The notes beneath the pieces were generated by a model. That model ran no database searches and was not told the DNA's origin. It saw only the letters and a list, made by a program, of their open reading frames with translations. The position numbers and the translations under genes were made by a program. DNA of 64,000 bases from Stomorhina lunata (taxonomy: Eukaryota > Arthropoda > Insecta > Diptera > Rhiniidae), in contig OW121744.1 of the NCBI GenBank assembly GCA_933228675.1, positions 57,493,775 through 57,557,774 of the forward strand. The letters run 5' to 3'. Below, piece by piece: positions 20,096 to 32,170 of the stretch (position 1 is its first letter; each line of letters opens with the position of its first letter).

Positions 20096-22242
20096 GATAA
20101 AACCAAATTTTTTTAAAGAATTTTTTTTATCAAAAATGTTTCTAAAGAAAATTTTTTTATCAAAAATGTTTCTAAAGAAAGTTTTTTTATCAAAAATTTT
20201 TGTAAAAAAATTTTTTTTTTAATTTTAGAAAATTTTTTGATAAAAAATTTTCTATAGAAAATTTTTATTGCCTCAAAAATTTTTCAATAGAAATTTTTTT
20301 ATCAAAAATAGAAATTTTTTTTTTTATCAAAAATAGAAATTTTTTTATCAAAAATATAAATTTTTTTATCAAAAATAGAAATTTTTTTACCAAAAATATA
20401 AATTTTTTTTATCAAAAATAGAAATTTTTTTTTATCAAAAATTTTTCTATAGATAATTTCTTTATCAAAAATTTTTTTATAGAAAATTTTCTAAATTAAA
20501 ATTTTTCTATAGAAAATTCTTTTTTTATCAACAATTTTTCTATAGAGAATTTTTTTATCAAAAATTTTTCTATAGAAAATTTTTTTGACAAGAATTTTTC
20601 TATAGAAAATTTTTTTATCAGAAATTTTTCTACAGAAAATTTTTTTTATCAAAAATACAAAATTTTTCTACACAAAATTTTTTTATCAAAAATTTTTCTA
20701 TAGAAAATTTCTTTATCAAAAATTTGTTTATAGAAAATTGTTTTAATTAAAATTTTTCTATAGAAAATTCTTTTTTTATCAACAATTTTTCTATAGAAAA
20801 TTTTTTATCAAAAATTTTTCTACAGAAAATTTTTTTATCAAAAATAGAAAATTTTTTTTTATCAAAAATTTTTCTATAGAAAATTGCTTATCAAAAATTT
20901 TTTTATCAAAAATTTTTCTATAGAAAATTTTTTTAACAAAAATTTTTTTATAGAAAATTGTTTTATCAAAAATTTTTCTATAGAAAATTTTTTTATCAAA
21001 AATTCTTCTACAGAAAATTTTTTTATTAAAAATTTTTCTATAGAATATTTTTGTATCAAAAATTTTTCTATAGAAAATTTTTTTTTATCAAAAATGTTTC
21101 TATAGAAAATATTTTTATCAAAAATTCAGAAATTTTTTTTGTCAAAAATTTTTCTATAGAAAATTTTTTTATCAAAAATTTTTCTATAGATAATTTCTTT
21201 ATCAAAAATTTTTTTATAGAATATTTTCTAAATTAAAATTTTTCTATAGAAAATTCTTTTTTTATCAACAATTTTTCTATGGAAAAATTTTATCAAAAAT
21301 TTATCTACAGAAAATTTTTTTTTATCAAAAATAAAAAAATTTTTTTATCAAAAATTTTTCTATAGAAAATTGCTTTATCAAAAATTTTTTTATCAAAAAT
21401 TTTTCTACAGAAAATTTTTTTAACAAAAATTTTTTTTTAGAAAATTGTTTTATCAAAAATTTTTCTATAGAAAATTTTTTTATCAAAAATTCTTCTACAG
21501 AACATTTTTTTATAAAAAATTTTTCTATATAATATTTTTGTATCAAAAATTTTTCTATAGAAAATTTTTTTATCAAAAATGTTTCTATAGAAAATATTTT
21601 TATCAAAAATTCAGAAAATCTTTTTTGTCAAAAATTTTTCTATAGAAAATTTTTTTAACAAAGATTTTTCTATAGAAAATTTTTTTTATCAAAAATAGAA
21701 AATTTTTCTACAGAAAATTTTTTTATCAAAAATAGAAAATTTTATTTTCAAAAATTTTTCTATAGAAAATTTCTTTATCAAAAATTTGTTTATAAAAAAT
21801 TTTTTTAATTAAAATTTTTCTATAGAAAATTCTTTTTTTATCAACAATTTTTCTATAGAAAATTTTTTATCAAAAATTTATCTACAGAAAATTTTTTTAT
21901 CAAAATCAGAAAATTTTTGTTATCAAAAATTTTTCTATAGAAAATTGCTTTATCAAAAATTTTTTTATCAAAAATTTTTCTATAAAAAATTTTTTTAACA
22001 AAAATTTTTTTATAGAAAATTGTTTTATCAAAAATTTTTGTATAGAAAATTTTTTTATCAAAAATTCTTCTACAGAAAATTTTTTTATTAAAAATTTTTC
22101 TATAGAATATTTTTGTTTCAAAAATTTTTCTATAGAAAATTTTTTTATCAAAAATGTTTCTATAGAAAATATTTTTATCAAAAATTTTTCTATAGAAAAT
22201 TTTTTTATCAAAAATTTTTCTATAGAAAATTTTTTTCAAAAA
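20096..22242. repeat. satellite array 1, 30-bp period, with higher-order repeats
   Basis: The basic unit is TTTTTCTATAGAAAA joined to TTTTTTTATCAAAAA, 30 bp between successive CTATAG cores in the regular parts (for example 22101 and 22131). Variant units (TATCAACAATTTTTC, GAAAATTGCTTTATC, CAAAAATTCAGAAA) recur as blocks. The GAAAATTGC marker is at about 20879, 21365 and 21940, spacings of 486 and 575 bp, showing higher-order duplication. The regular frames (FLIKKFSIEK-type reading) are by-products of a period divisible by three and not genes. Confidence 0.9.
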
Positions 22243-23562
22243 GTATGACTATTCGCATTTGATCCCAAATCTGTTACATTTATTTATTAATGTAACAGAC
22301 CAATTTATTGATAAAAACAAGTAAGAATGCGCTATAGTCGGTCAAGCCGACCATACGATACCCTTTACCACTAAGGTCAATGGTGTTATTTTTCCTGTGT
22401 AAAGACAAATATTTGCTAAATTTTGCCATCATACAAACATTTTCTCAAAACTAATATATTCAACCTGTTTCCGTCATTTGGACTTATATGAGAGCTAGGG
22501 TCAAATGTGGACCGATTATCTCGAAATTTGGCAGATTGATTACAGTTGTTACAAAAATTATGTATGCAAAAAATAGACTCAAAATTTCCATTATCTTTAG
22601 ATTTACGAGCGTTTTAGTGATTTTTTGTCTCATTTAGTGCGTTTTTAAAGAAGAATTTGTATGGAAGCTATGGTCAAATGTGGACCGATTTGGTACAGTG
22701 ATTTTAGCTGACATAAGCAGTATTTGTTTTAAATTTCATGAAAAAATATTGATATTTGTGGCCAATATAGCAATTCCGGGAAGTGGGACCTATGGGAGGT
22801 ACCATAAATAATGGACCGATTTTGACCAATTTCAATAGCCATGGTTCCATTATCAAAAAATGATCTGTGCCAAATTTCATCAAATTATCTATAGAATTGC
22901 GACCTGTAGTTTGATTACAAGGTTTATATGGGGGTCCAGCCAGCCAGCCAGCCAGACGGACGGACGGACATAGCTAAATCGACTCAGAAAGTGATACCTA
23001 TTGGTATACTAAAAGGTGGGTCTAAGACAATTATTTCTATGCGTTACAAACATCAGCACAAACTTATAATACCCTTTCCACCTATGGTGGTGAAGGGTAT
23101 AATAATATTTACATCCCGACAATTTTGTTATTTTTTGAAAATTTGTTTTATCAATTTTTTTATAGGAAATTTTTTATCAAAAATTTTTCTATAGAAATTT
23201 TTTTTTATCAAAAATTTTTTTTATATAAAATTATTTTATCAAAAATTTTTCAATAGAAAATTTTTTTATCAAAAATTTTTCAATAGAAAATTTTTTTATC
23301 AAAAATTTTTCAATAGAAAATTTTTTTATCAAAATTTTTCTATAGACAATTTTTTTATTAAAAATTTTTCTATAGAATTTTTGTTTTTTAAACTTGTCTA
23401 TACAAATTTTTTTTATTAAAAATTTTTCTATAGAAAATTTTTTTATCAAAAAAATTTATATAAAAAACTTTTTCAACAAAAATTTTTTTATAGAAAATTA
23501 AAAAAAAAATAAAGAAATGTAACATATTTGGGATCTAATGCGAATACTCCTTCTTTTTGAAT
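22243..23562. mobile_element. segment bounded by inverted ATTCGCATT.GATCCCAAAT.TGTTACATTT blocks
   Basis: The left border reads ATTCGCATTTGATCCCAAAT then TGTTACATTT (22252-22283). The right border (about 23513-23550) is its complement with few changes. The pair encloses a dispersed repeat (22316-23104) and more array units. A similar block near 24371-24395 (GTAACTGATTATGATCAAG) may be another copy of the end. It could be an inverted-repeat element that landed in the array, or an inverted duplication of array flank; I cannot decide. Confidence 0.45.
22316..23104 (+). repeat. dispersed repeat with terminal hairpins (short relative of the 1.6-kb family)
   Basis: It starts AACAAGTAAGAATGCGCTAT, followed by the hairpin GTCGGTCAAGCCGAC (22337-22351) and ATACCCTTTACCAC. 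It ends in a second hairpin, ATACCCTTTCCACC with its complement GGTGGTGAAGGGTAT. The interior has GTCAAATGTGGACCGATT twice, CCAGCCAGCCAGCCAGACGG and ATAGCTAAATCGACTCAGAA. No coding capacity. It interrupts satellite array 1. Confidence 0.75.
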
Positions 23563-23700
23563 AATATTTACATCATGAAAATTTTGTTATTTTAAATTTT
23601 TTTTTTATCAAAAATTTTCCTGTAGAAAATCTTTTTATCAAAAATTTTTCTATAAAAATTATTTTCATCGAAAATTTTTACAGAAAAATATTTTTATCTA
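23140..23700. repeat. satellite array 1, right part
   Basis: The same TTTTTCTATAGAAAATTT / TTTATCAAAAA units as in 20096-22242 continue, more degenerate, on both sides of the border block at 23513-23562. They fade out by about 23700. Confidence 0.8.
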
Positions 23701-23899
23701 ACCAACTCTGTTTACATCCAAATTCCAACTGAATGATTTTAATACTCATTTAGACGAGTTTTATTAATGATCGTGGAAGCTACGAAAATTACATGAAACT
23801 CATCGGCTTCCAGTGGGCGAAGGGCACTATTTCGTGTTTTCTCTCACCTGTGGTAGGAGTTATTATTGTCAGATATTTAATTTGTTATTGAGCTGCCCA

Positions 23900-23952
23900 T
23901 TCTTCTTCGTCTTCTGTTATCCTTGACTCCCAGTGGAGCATAGCTGCCCATT
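23900..23952 (-). mobile_element. 3' tip of RTE-like family B
   Basis: CTTCTGTTATCCTTGACTCC followed by CAGTGGAGCATA matches the 3' tip of the copy at 47158-47820. On the coding strand this is the last codons (CSTVSQ-type ending), the GGATAACAG motif and a GAA-rich tail. Confidence 0.6.
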
Positions 23953-24179
23953 ACTAATTTATAACTCTAAAGTTTCGTCTATCTGGAAAAGGAACCTCAA
24001 TTTGGCCCTTTGTAGGCTAATCAGTTTGATCAGTTTGGATAGTTTTTGATAAAAATAATAATTGCAAATAAAACTTAAAATTATTTTAAGGTTTATCTTG
24101 AAAAAAAAAAGCTTTAAACATGCGATGAAAAAAGCAGTTTCAGATTAGAAAATATAACCTGAAACTTAGAAGAATTAAA

Positions 24180-24362
24180 ATGCGAGAAGCATCCCTACTT
24201 TTAAACAGATCGAAAACCTCGCATTATTACCTATTTTACAAACACAATCATTACGAATTATGTTCGTAAACCAAAGGCAAAAGCGCAGATTATCGACGGA
24301 ACAAAAGTAAACACAAACATTTTTCATATTCATCTTCCTTCACTTCCCACATTAATTTTAAA
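24180..24362 (-). mobile_element. diverged Penelope-like element fragment
   Basis: It shares AAGCGCAGATTATC, GAAAACCTC.CATTA and ACAAACATTTTTCA-type blocks, in order, with 48495-48665. The hammerhead region is not present. Confidence 0.55.
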
Positions 24363-25520
24363 AATAAATGTAACTGATTATGATCAAGTGCGAACAATTT
24401 TTTTTTTTTTTTTGAAAAATTGTTTATATTGGCAAAAATGAAACAGTTTTAATTCCTTAAAAACCGACCTCCAACTCGAATAATTTTTGTACTCTTAAGA
24501 GTTTGAAAAATCTAATTACAGATTTGAACTTCCAAGTCTTCAGGTATTTATATCGAAAACTAAATCTAAGTAGCCAAAATTTTGCGTAATTTTCACGCAA
24601 ATTAAAAAAAAAAAACATTAAAATATAGATTCAAGCATTCACGCTTGTTTTCATATTTTGTCTCCTTCTGCATTCGTTTAAACATTTGGACCCAAGTCGT
24701 TTTTCTATGAAATATTTTTTAAAAAAGAAGCAAAGGCTATAATTTTAAAGATTCTTTCATTATAATTGTCATAATATAATATATATATTTTGCTAGAATT
24801 GTCTTTAAAATTTTAGAGGAATGTTATAGCTGTCATGATCATAAAATTGCAATACCTCATTACGAATGACTACTTAAACATAAATATGGATTAAACTTAT
24901 CTAAAAGCTTTGTATATAATTAGGATTTGTACTTATTGAAATGGCCTCAAAATATCTTCCAAGAAAAAACATTAATGTATTTCCAACCATACCTTCTAAA
25001 TAGAAAAGTTATAATTATCTTTTTCTATTTTAAAGTTTTCGTTAAAGCAAATAAGTCTCTCATTAAATTGTTTCAAAATTTTTCTATGGAAAGGGTTAAA
25101 AAATGTGTATGTATTTTAAAATAGATATTTTATATTTGGCATTCGGAATATTTGTATTTATTCCGACATCATTCTACATACTATAAGAACAATTTCGTAT
25201 CGAGACTTTCAACCACCCATTTCCATTTTTCATGCAAGTCACAGTTGCTTTCGATTAAAAGAAAAATACTTTAAAGGGTTATAAAATTTAAAGTTTTCTT
25301 TTTCGTTCGTTTGTTCATTTTCAAAATGTGGGTGTTAGTTAACAGCAGCTTTTCTCTATAGATAAGCAGGAATTGTACGAATTTTCATGGCAGTTTCTAA
25401 AAAGAAAATGTAAATTCTATATTAATATTTATGTAGTGTATGTGTGTTGCAGATATTTTTAAAAGAGATGTTCAAAACTATAGAATACGAATATGGATTT
25501 CTACTGTTTGCACGTTGAGA
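24363..25520. other. unassigned AT-rich spacer between arrays
   Basis: No gene was recognised; several homopolymer A and T runs. Confidence 0.5.
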
Positions 25521-25524
25521 GAAA

Positions 25525-28410
25525 TTTTTAATTAAAATTTTTCTATCAAAAAAATATATTGAAAATGTTTCTATAGAAAAAATTTTATAATGAAAATTTT
25601 TCTATACAAAAAAATTTTATAATGAAAATTTTTCTATAGAAAAAATTTTATAATGAAAATTGTTCTATAGAAAAAATTTTATAATGAAAATTTTTTATAA
25701 AAAAAAAATTTATAATGAAAAGTTTTCTATAGAACAAAATTTATAATAAAAATTTTTCTATAGAAAAAATTTTAAAATGAAAGTTTTTCTATAAACAAAA
25801 ATTTTATAATAAAAATTTTTCTATAGAAAAATTTATAATTTCTCCATAGAAATATTATAATGAAAATTTTTCTATAGAAAAATTTTTATAATGAAAATTT
25901 TTCTATAGAAAAATTTTTATAATGAAAATTTTTCTATTGAAAAATTTTTATAATGAAAATTTTTCTATAGAAAAATTTTTATAATGAAAATTTTTCTATA
26001 AAAAAATTTTCATTATAAAAATTTTTCAATAGAAAAATTTTTATAATGAAAATTTTTCTATAGAAAAATTTTTATAATGAAAATTTTTCTATAGAAAAAT
26101 GTTTATAATGAAAATTTTTCTATAGAAAAATTTTTATAATGAAAATTTTTCTATAGAAAAAATTTTATAATGAAAATTTTTTATAAAAAAAATTTATAAT
26201 CAAAAATTTTCTATAGAACAAAATTTATAATAAAAATTTTTCTATAGAAAAAATTTTAAAATAAAAGTTTTTCTATAAACAAAAATTTTATAATGAAAAT
26301 TTTTCTATAGAAAAATTTATAATTTCTCCATAGAAATATTATAATGAAAATTTTTCTATAGAAAAATTTTTATAATGAAAATTTTTCTATAGAAAAATTT
26401 TTATAATGAAAATTTTTCTATAGAAAAATTTTTATAATGAAAATTTTTCTATAGAAAAATTTTTATAATGAAAATTTTTCTATAGAAAAATTTTTATAAT
26501 GAAAATTTTTCTATAGAAAAATTTTTATAAAGAAAATTTTTCTATAGAAAAATTTTTATAATGAAAATTTTTCTATAGAAAAATTTTTATAATGAAAATT
26601 TTTCTATAGAAAAATTTTTATAATGAAAATTTTTCTATAGAAAAATTTTTATAATGAAAATTTTTCTATAGAAAAATTTTTATAAAGAAAATTTTTCTAT
26701 AGAAAAATTTTTATAATGAAAATTTTTCTATAGAAAAATTTTTATAATGAAAATTTTTCTATAGAAAAATTTTTATAATGAAAATTTTTCTATAGAAAAA
26801 TTTTTATAATGAAAATTTTTCTATAGAAAAATTTTTATAATGAAAATTTTTCTATAGAAAAATTTTTATAATGAAAATTTTTCTATAGAAAAATTTTTAT
26901 AATGAAAATTTTTCTATAGAAAAATTTTTATAATGAAAATTTTTCTATAGAAAAATTTTTATAATGAAAATTTTTCTATAGAAAAATTTTTATAATGAAA
27001 ATTTTTCTATAGAAAAATTTTTATAATGAAAATTTTTCTATAGAAAAATTTTTATAATGAAAATTTTTCTATAGAAAAATTTTTATAATGAAAATTTTTC
27101 TATAGAAAAATTTTTATAATGAAAATTTTTCTATAGAAAAATTTTTATAATGAAAATTTTTCTATAGAAAAATTTTTATAATGAAAATTTTTCTATAGAA
27201 AAATTTTTATAATGAAAATTTTTCTATAGAAAAATTTTTATAATGAAAATTTTTCTATAGAAAAATTTTTATAATGAAAATTTTTCTATAGAAAAATTTT
27301 TATAATGAAAATTTTTCTATAGAAAAATTTTTATAATGAAAATTTTTCTATCGAAAAATTTTTATAATGAAAATTTTTCTATAGAAAAATTTTTATAATG
27401 AAAATTTTTCTATCGAAAAATTTTTATAATGAAAATTTTTCTATAGAAAAATTTTTATAATGAAAATTTTTCTATCGAAAAATTTTTATAATGAAAATTT
27501 TTCTATAGAAAAATTTTTATAATGAAAATTTTTCTATCGAAAAATTTTTATAATGAAAATTTTTCTATAGAAAAATTTTTATAATGAAAATTTTTCTATA
27601 GAAAAATTTTTATAATGAAAATTTTTCTATAGAAAAATTTTTATAATGAAAATTTTTCTATAGAAAAATTTTTATAATGAAAATTTTTCTATAGAAAAAT
27701 TTTTATAATGAAAATTTTTCTATAGAAAAATTTTTATAATGAAAATTTTTCTATAGAAAAATTTTTATAATGAAAATTTTTCTATAGAAAAATTTTTATA
27801 ATGAAAATTTTTCTATAGAAAAATTTTTATAATGAAAATTTTTCTATAGAAAAATTTTTATAATGAAAATTTTTCTATAGAAAAATTTTTATAATGAAAA
27901 TTTTTCTATAGAAAAATTTTTATAATGAAAATTTTTCTATAGAAAAATTTTTATAATGAAAATTTTTCTATAGAAAAATTTTTATAATGAAAATTTTTCT
28001 ATAGAAAAATTTTTATAATGAAAATTTTTCTATAGAAAAATTTTTATAATGAAAATTTTTCTATAGAAAAATTTTTATAATGAAAATTTTTCTATAGAAA
28101 AATTTTTATAATGAAAATTTTTCTATAGAAAAATTTTTATAATGAAAATTTTTCTATAGAAAAATTTTTATAATGAAAATTTTTCTATTGAAAAATTTTT
28201 ATAATGAAAATTTTTCTATAGAAAAATTTTTATAATGAAAATTTTTCTATAGAAAAATTTTTATAATGAAAATTTTTCTATAGAAAAATTTTTATAATGA
28301 AAATTTTTCTATAGAAAAATTTTTATAATGAAAATTTTTCTATAGAAAAATTTTTATAATGAAAATTTTTCTATAGAAAAATTTGTATAATGAAAATTTT
28401 TCTATAGAAA
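25525..28410. repeat. satellite array 2, 31-bp period, about 90 units
   Basis: The unit is ATTTTTCTATAGAAAAA joined to TTTTTATAATGAAA, 31 bp. Units from about 26340 to 28400 are almost identical; the left edge (25525-26340) is diverged and contains a duplicated block 486 bp apart (TGAAAATTTTTTATAAAAAA at 25685 and 26171). Between about 27349 and 27540 a CTATCG variant occurs every second unit (62-bp spacing, four times), a clear dimeric higher-order repeat. One unit near 25998-26025 is locally inverted. Confidence 0.95.
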
Positions 28411-29245
28411 AGAAAAGGGGTTTTTGGATTGAAAACGCATATGAAAGGTAATGTTGCAACTATAATTATAACCACCACTGTAATATATACACATTATGAA
28501 TAAAACATTGTATGTGCGCTTATCAGTTCTCTGTCGTTTGAATCCTCTACAGACACATGAAGTCAATTGCGATTTTAAGGTGTTTGTTCAATACTCTCTA
28601 CAACGAAATGCCCCCCATTCCATGTCGACGAATACCATCTTCTGTCAGTCGTCAGCGTGCCAGCCTAAAGTCTAAACGAAAAAACAACAATCCAAAAAAC
28701 TAAGCAACCACCCAAACTCCTATTATCTTCTTCCTCTATATAAATACAAGTAAATGTGCCTAACACCAATAATCAACTTTTTGCATTAAAAGCTTAAAAA
28801 ATTTAAACTTTAATATGAAAGTGGATTTTTGGAAAGGACACCAAACAGCATCAACCAGCCAAGCAACAACGTTTGTGTTGATGATGACGATGATGGTGAT
28901 GATTCTGCTAAAAACAATAAGCGATTTTTTAGGGTTCTTTTGATGAGCACAGCATTTTAAGTCTAATGACAATAGATGGATGAATGGATGGCTACAACGT
29001 TCAACTAAAGAATGGGTGAAATTATTTGATAAAATGTGTATAAGAATCTGTAAAATGAGAAAAGTGATATCGGTATATTGAAGTTTAATTTGTATGCATT
29101 TGTTTTAATGTTGATTTTAATTTACAAAACTTAAAAATATTTTAACAATTAAAAAAAGAAAAAACTTTGTTAAACGCTTCCTATAATCAAGTCAAATCAT
29201 TCTAGTTACATTCTACTTAATGGCTACTGCATCACCTAATTACAT
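28411..29245. other. spacer between arrays 2 and 3
   Basis: The base composition is more mixed than in the neighbours. A TATA-like CTCTATATAAATAC lies at 28733-28746 and a GATGATGACGATGATGGTGA run near 28878. I see no convincing exon. It may be a short stretch of unique DNA. Confidence 0.45.
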
Positions 29246-29253
29246 ATATAGAT

Positions 29254-29566
29254 TAGGGTGGGTCGTTTCTATTAATTTGTTTTCTGGTCGACTTAGACTT
29301 GTAATATCTTTGTTAAAAGCTTACAAACATAACTAACTACATCAAAACTTTGCCTTTAAGAGTAAATTACGGTTGTTCGTTTTCACTTTTATCTGTGATA
29401 ACTTCTTCTATTGAAATACTGTTGAAAATATATATCTCAAGATTGTCGGCCGGTGTAACGTACGTCTCAGGTACGTCGAAACTGTTTACAAACTATGGGG
29501 AAATTAAGCGTACAAGAAACATACTTTAAGGAGTTGATAGAGAAAAGTTAAAAACAAACCACCCTA
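29254..29566. mobile_element. 313-bp hAT-type miniature element
   Basis: The inverted ends are TAGGGTGGGTCGTTT (29254) and AAACAAACCACCCTA (ending 29566). They are flanked by an 8-bp duplication with one mismatch (ATATAGAT 29246-29253, ATATAGAC 29567-29574). The 8-bp target and TAGGG end fit hAT. No coding frame. Confidence 0.7.
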
Positions 29567-29699
29567 ATATAGACTTTATTAATTTTCATTCACACTTTAA
29601 TGGAGAGATTTGCTTAATATTTGTAAACTTTTAACAAAAGTATCAATATTCAAGTCATCCAATTCAAACCGACCAATAATGCAAGCCGACCCAAAAATT

Positions 29700-31937
29700 G
29701 GAAAAGTTGACGTTAGGAAGACATTTCTACAAAAAAGTTGACGATAGGATAACATTTCTATAGAAAAGTTGCGAAAGTATAACATTTCTATAGAAAAATT
29801 GCGAAAGTATAACATTTCTATAGAAAAGTTGCGAAAGTATAACATTTCTATAGAAAAGTTGACGATAACATTTCTAAAGAAAAAATGACGATAGAATAAC
29901 ATTTCTATAGAAAAAATGACGATAGGAAGACATTTCTATAGAAAAGTCGACGATAGGAAGACATTTCTATAGAAAAGTTGACGATAGGAAGACATTTCTA
30001 TAGAAAAGTTGACGATATGAATACATTTTATAGAAAAGTTGACGATAGGAAGACATTTCTATAGAAAAGTTGACGATAGGAAGACATTTCTATAGAAAAG
30101 TTGGCGATAGGAAGACATTTCAATAGAAAAGTTGACGATAGGAAGACATTTCTATAGAAAAGTTGATGATAGGAAGACATTTCTATAGAAAAGTTGACGT
30201 TTAGAAGACATTTCTATAGAAAAGTTGACTTAAGGAAGACATTTCTATAGAAAAGTTGACTTTAGGAAGACTTTTCTATAGAAAAGTTGAAGTTAGGAAG
30301 ACATTTCTATAGAAAAGTTGACGTAAGGAAGACATTTCTATAGAAAAGTTGACGTTAGGAAGACATTTCAATAGAAAAGTTGACGTTAGGAAGACATTTC
30401 TATAGAAAAGTTGACGTTAGGAAGACATTTCTATAGAAAAGTTGACGTAAGGAAGACATTTCTATAGAAAAGTTGACGTTAGGAAGATATTTCTATAGAA
30501 AAGTTGACGTTAGGAAGACATTTCTATAGAAAAGTTGACGTTAGGAAGACTTTTCTATAGAAAAGTTGACATTAGGAAGACATTTCTATAAAAAAGTTGA
30601 CGTTAGGAAGACATTTCTATAGAAAAGTTGACGTTAGGAAGACTTTTCTATAGAAAAGTTGACGTTAGGAAGACTTTTCTATAGAAAAGTTGACGTTAGG
30701 AAGACTTTTCTATAGAAAAGTTGACGTTAGGAAGACTTTTCTATAGAAAAGTTGACGTTAGGAAGACTTTTCTATAGAAAAGTTGACGTTAGGAAGACTT
30801 TTCTATAGAAAAGTTGACGTTAGGAAGACTTTTCTATAGAAAAGTTGACGTTAGGAAGACTTTTCTATAGAAAAGTTGATGTTAGGAAGACTTTTCTATA
30901 GAAAAGTTGATGTTAGGAAGACTTTTATATAGAAAAGTTGACGTTAGGAAGACTTTTCTATAGAAAAGTTGACGTTAGGAAGACTTTTCTATAGAAAAGT
31001 TGACGTTAGGAAGACTTTTCTATAGAAAAGTTGACGTTAGGAAGACTTTTCTATAGAAAAGTTGACGTTAGGAAGACTTTTCTATAGAAAAGTTGACGTT
31101 AGGAAGACTTTTCTATAGAAAAGTTGACGTTAGGAAGACTTTTCTATAGAAAAGTTGACGTTAGGAAGACTTTTCTATAGAAAAGTTGACGTTAGGAAGA
31201 CTTTTCTATAGAAAAGTTGACGTTAGGAAGACTTTTCTATAGAAAAGTTGACGTTAGGAAGACTTTTCTATAGAAAAGTTGACGTTAGGAAGACTTTTCT
31301 ATAGAAAAGTTGACGTTAGGAAGACTTTTCTATAGAAAAGTTGACGTTAGGAAGACTTTTCTATAGAAAAGTTGACGTTAGGAAGACTTTTCTATAGAAA
31401 AGTTGACGTTAGGAAGACTTTTCTATAGAAAAGTTGACGTTAGGAAGACTTTTCTATAGAAAAGTTGACGTTAGGAAGACTTTTCTATAGAAAAGTTGAC
31501 GTTAGGAAGACTTTTCTATAGAAAAGTTGACGTTAGGAAGACTTTTCTATAGAAAAGTTGACGTTAGGAAGACTTTTCTATAGAAAAGTTGACGTTAGGA
31601 AGACTTTTCTATAGAAAAGTTGACGTTAGGAAGACTTTTCTATAGAAAAGTTGACGTTAGGAAGACTTTTCTATAGAAAAGTTGACGTTAGGAAGACTTT
31701 TCTATAGAAAAGTTGACGTTAGGAAGACTTTTCTATAGAAAAGTTGACGTTAGGAAGACTTTTCTATAGAAAAGTTGACGTTAGGAAGACTTTTCTATAG
31801 AAAAGTTGACGTTAGGAAGACTTTTCTATAGAAAAGTTGACGTTAGGAAGACTTTTCTATAGAAAAGTTGACGTTAGGAAGACTTTTCTATAGAAAAGTT
31901 GACGTTAGGAAGACTTTTCTATAGAAAAGTTGACGTT
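29700..31937. repeat. satellite array 3, 31-bp period, about 72 units
   Basis: The unit is GACGTTAGGAAGACTTTTC joined to TATAGAAAAGTT, 31 bp. The left third is diverged (GACGATAGGAAGACATTTC and GCGAAAGTATAACATTTC variants). From about 30900 to 31937 the units appear identical. The change from ACATTTC to ACTTTTC units goes left to right, and the right edge is abrupt. It shares the TTTCTATAGAAAA core and the 31-bp length with array 2. Confidence 0.95.
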
Positions 31938-32170
31938 ACGAACTGGTTGTATTTATTTTAAGATTTTCGTGACTTTTGATGTAGATCTTATATGAGAGCT
32001 TTTGTCAAATATGGATCAATTCTAACGAAATTTAACGTTAGAAATAAAGTACATAAAAGCAATATTTCATAAAAATCTACATTACGGAAAGTCAATTCTA
32101 TGGGCTTTACCCGGGATAATGAACCAATTTCGTAAAGTTTCAATAGCCAATAGCCATTCATTACACTCAG

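Noticed and set aside
20874..22239. Long open frames in both strands reading FLIKKFSIEK-type repeats
   Set aside because: They result from a 30-bp satellite whose period is a multiple of three. Composition is extreme, both strands are open, and there is no start context or family likeness.
25525..28410. CRISPR-like array because of regular repeats
   Set aside because: The repeats are contiguous with no unique spacers, in an insect genome. It is a satellite.
28733..28746. TATA box of an unseen gene between arrays
   Set aside because: AT-rich DNA gives many such matches; no initiator, exon or open frame follows at the expected distance.
29597..29902. 101-codon minus-strand frame with RNFSIEMLY repeats
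   Set aside because: It overlaps the edge of the 31-bp satellite array, and the repeats are the array units.
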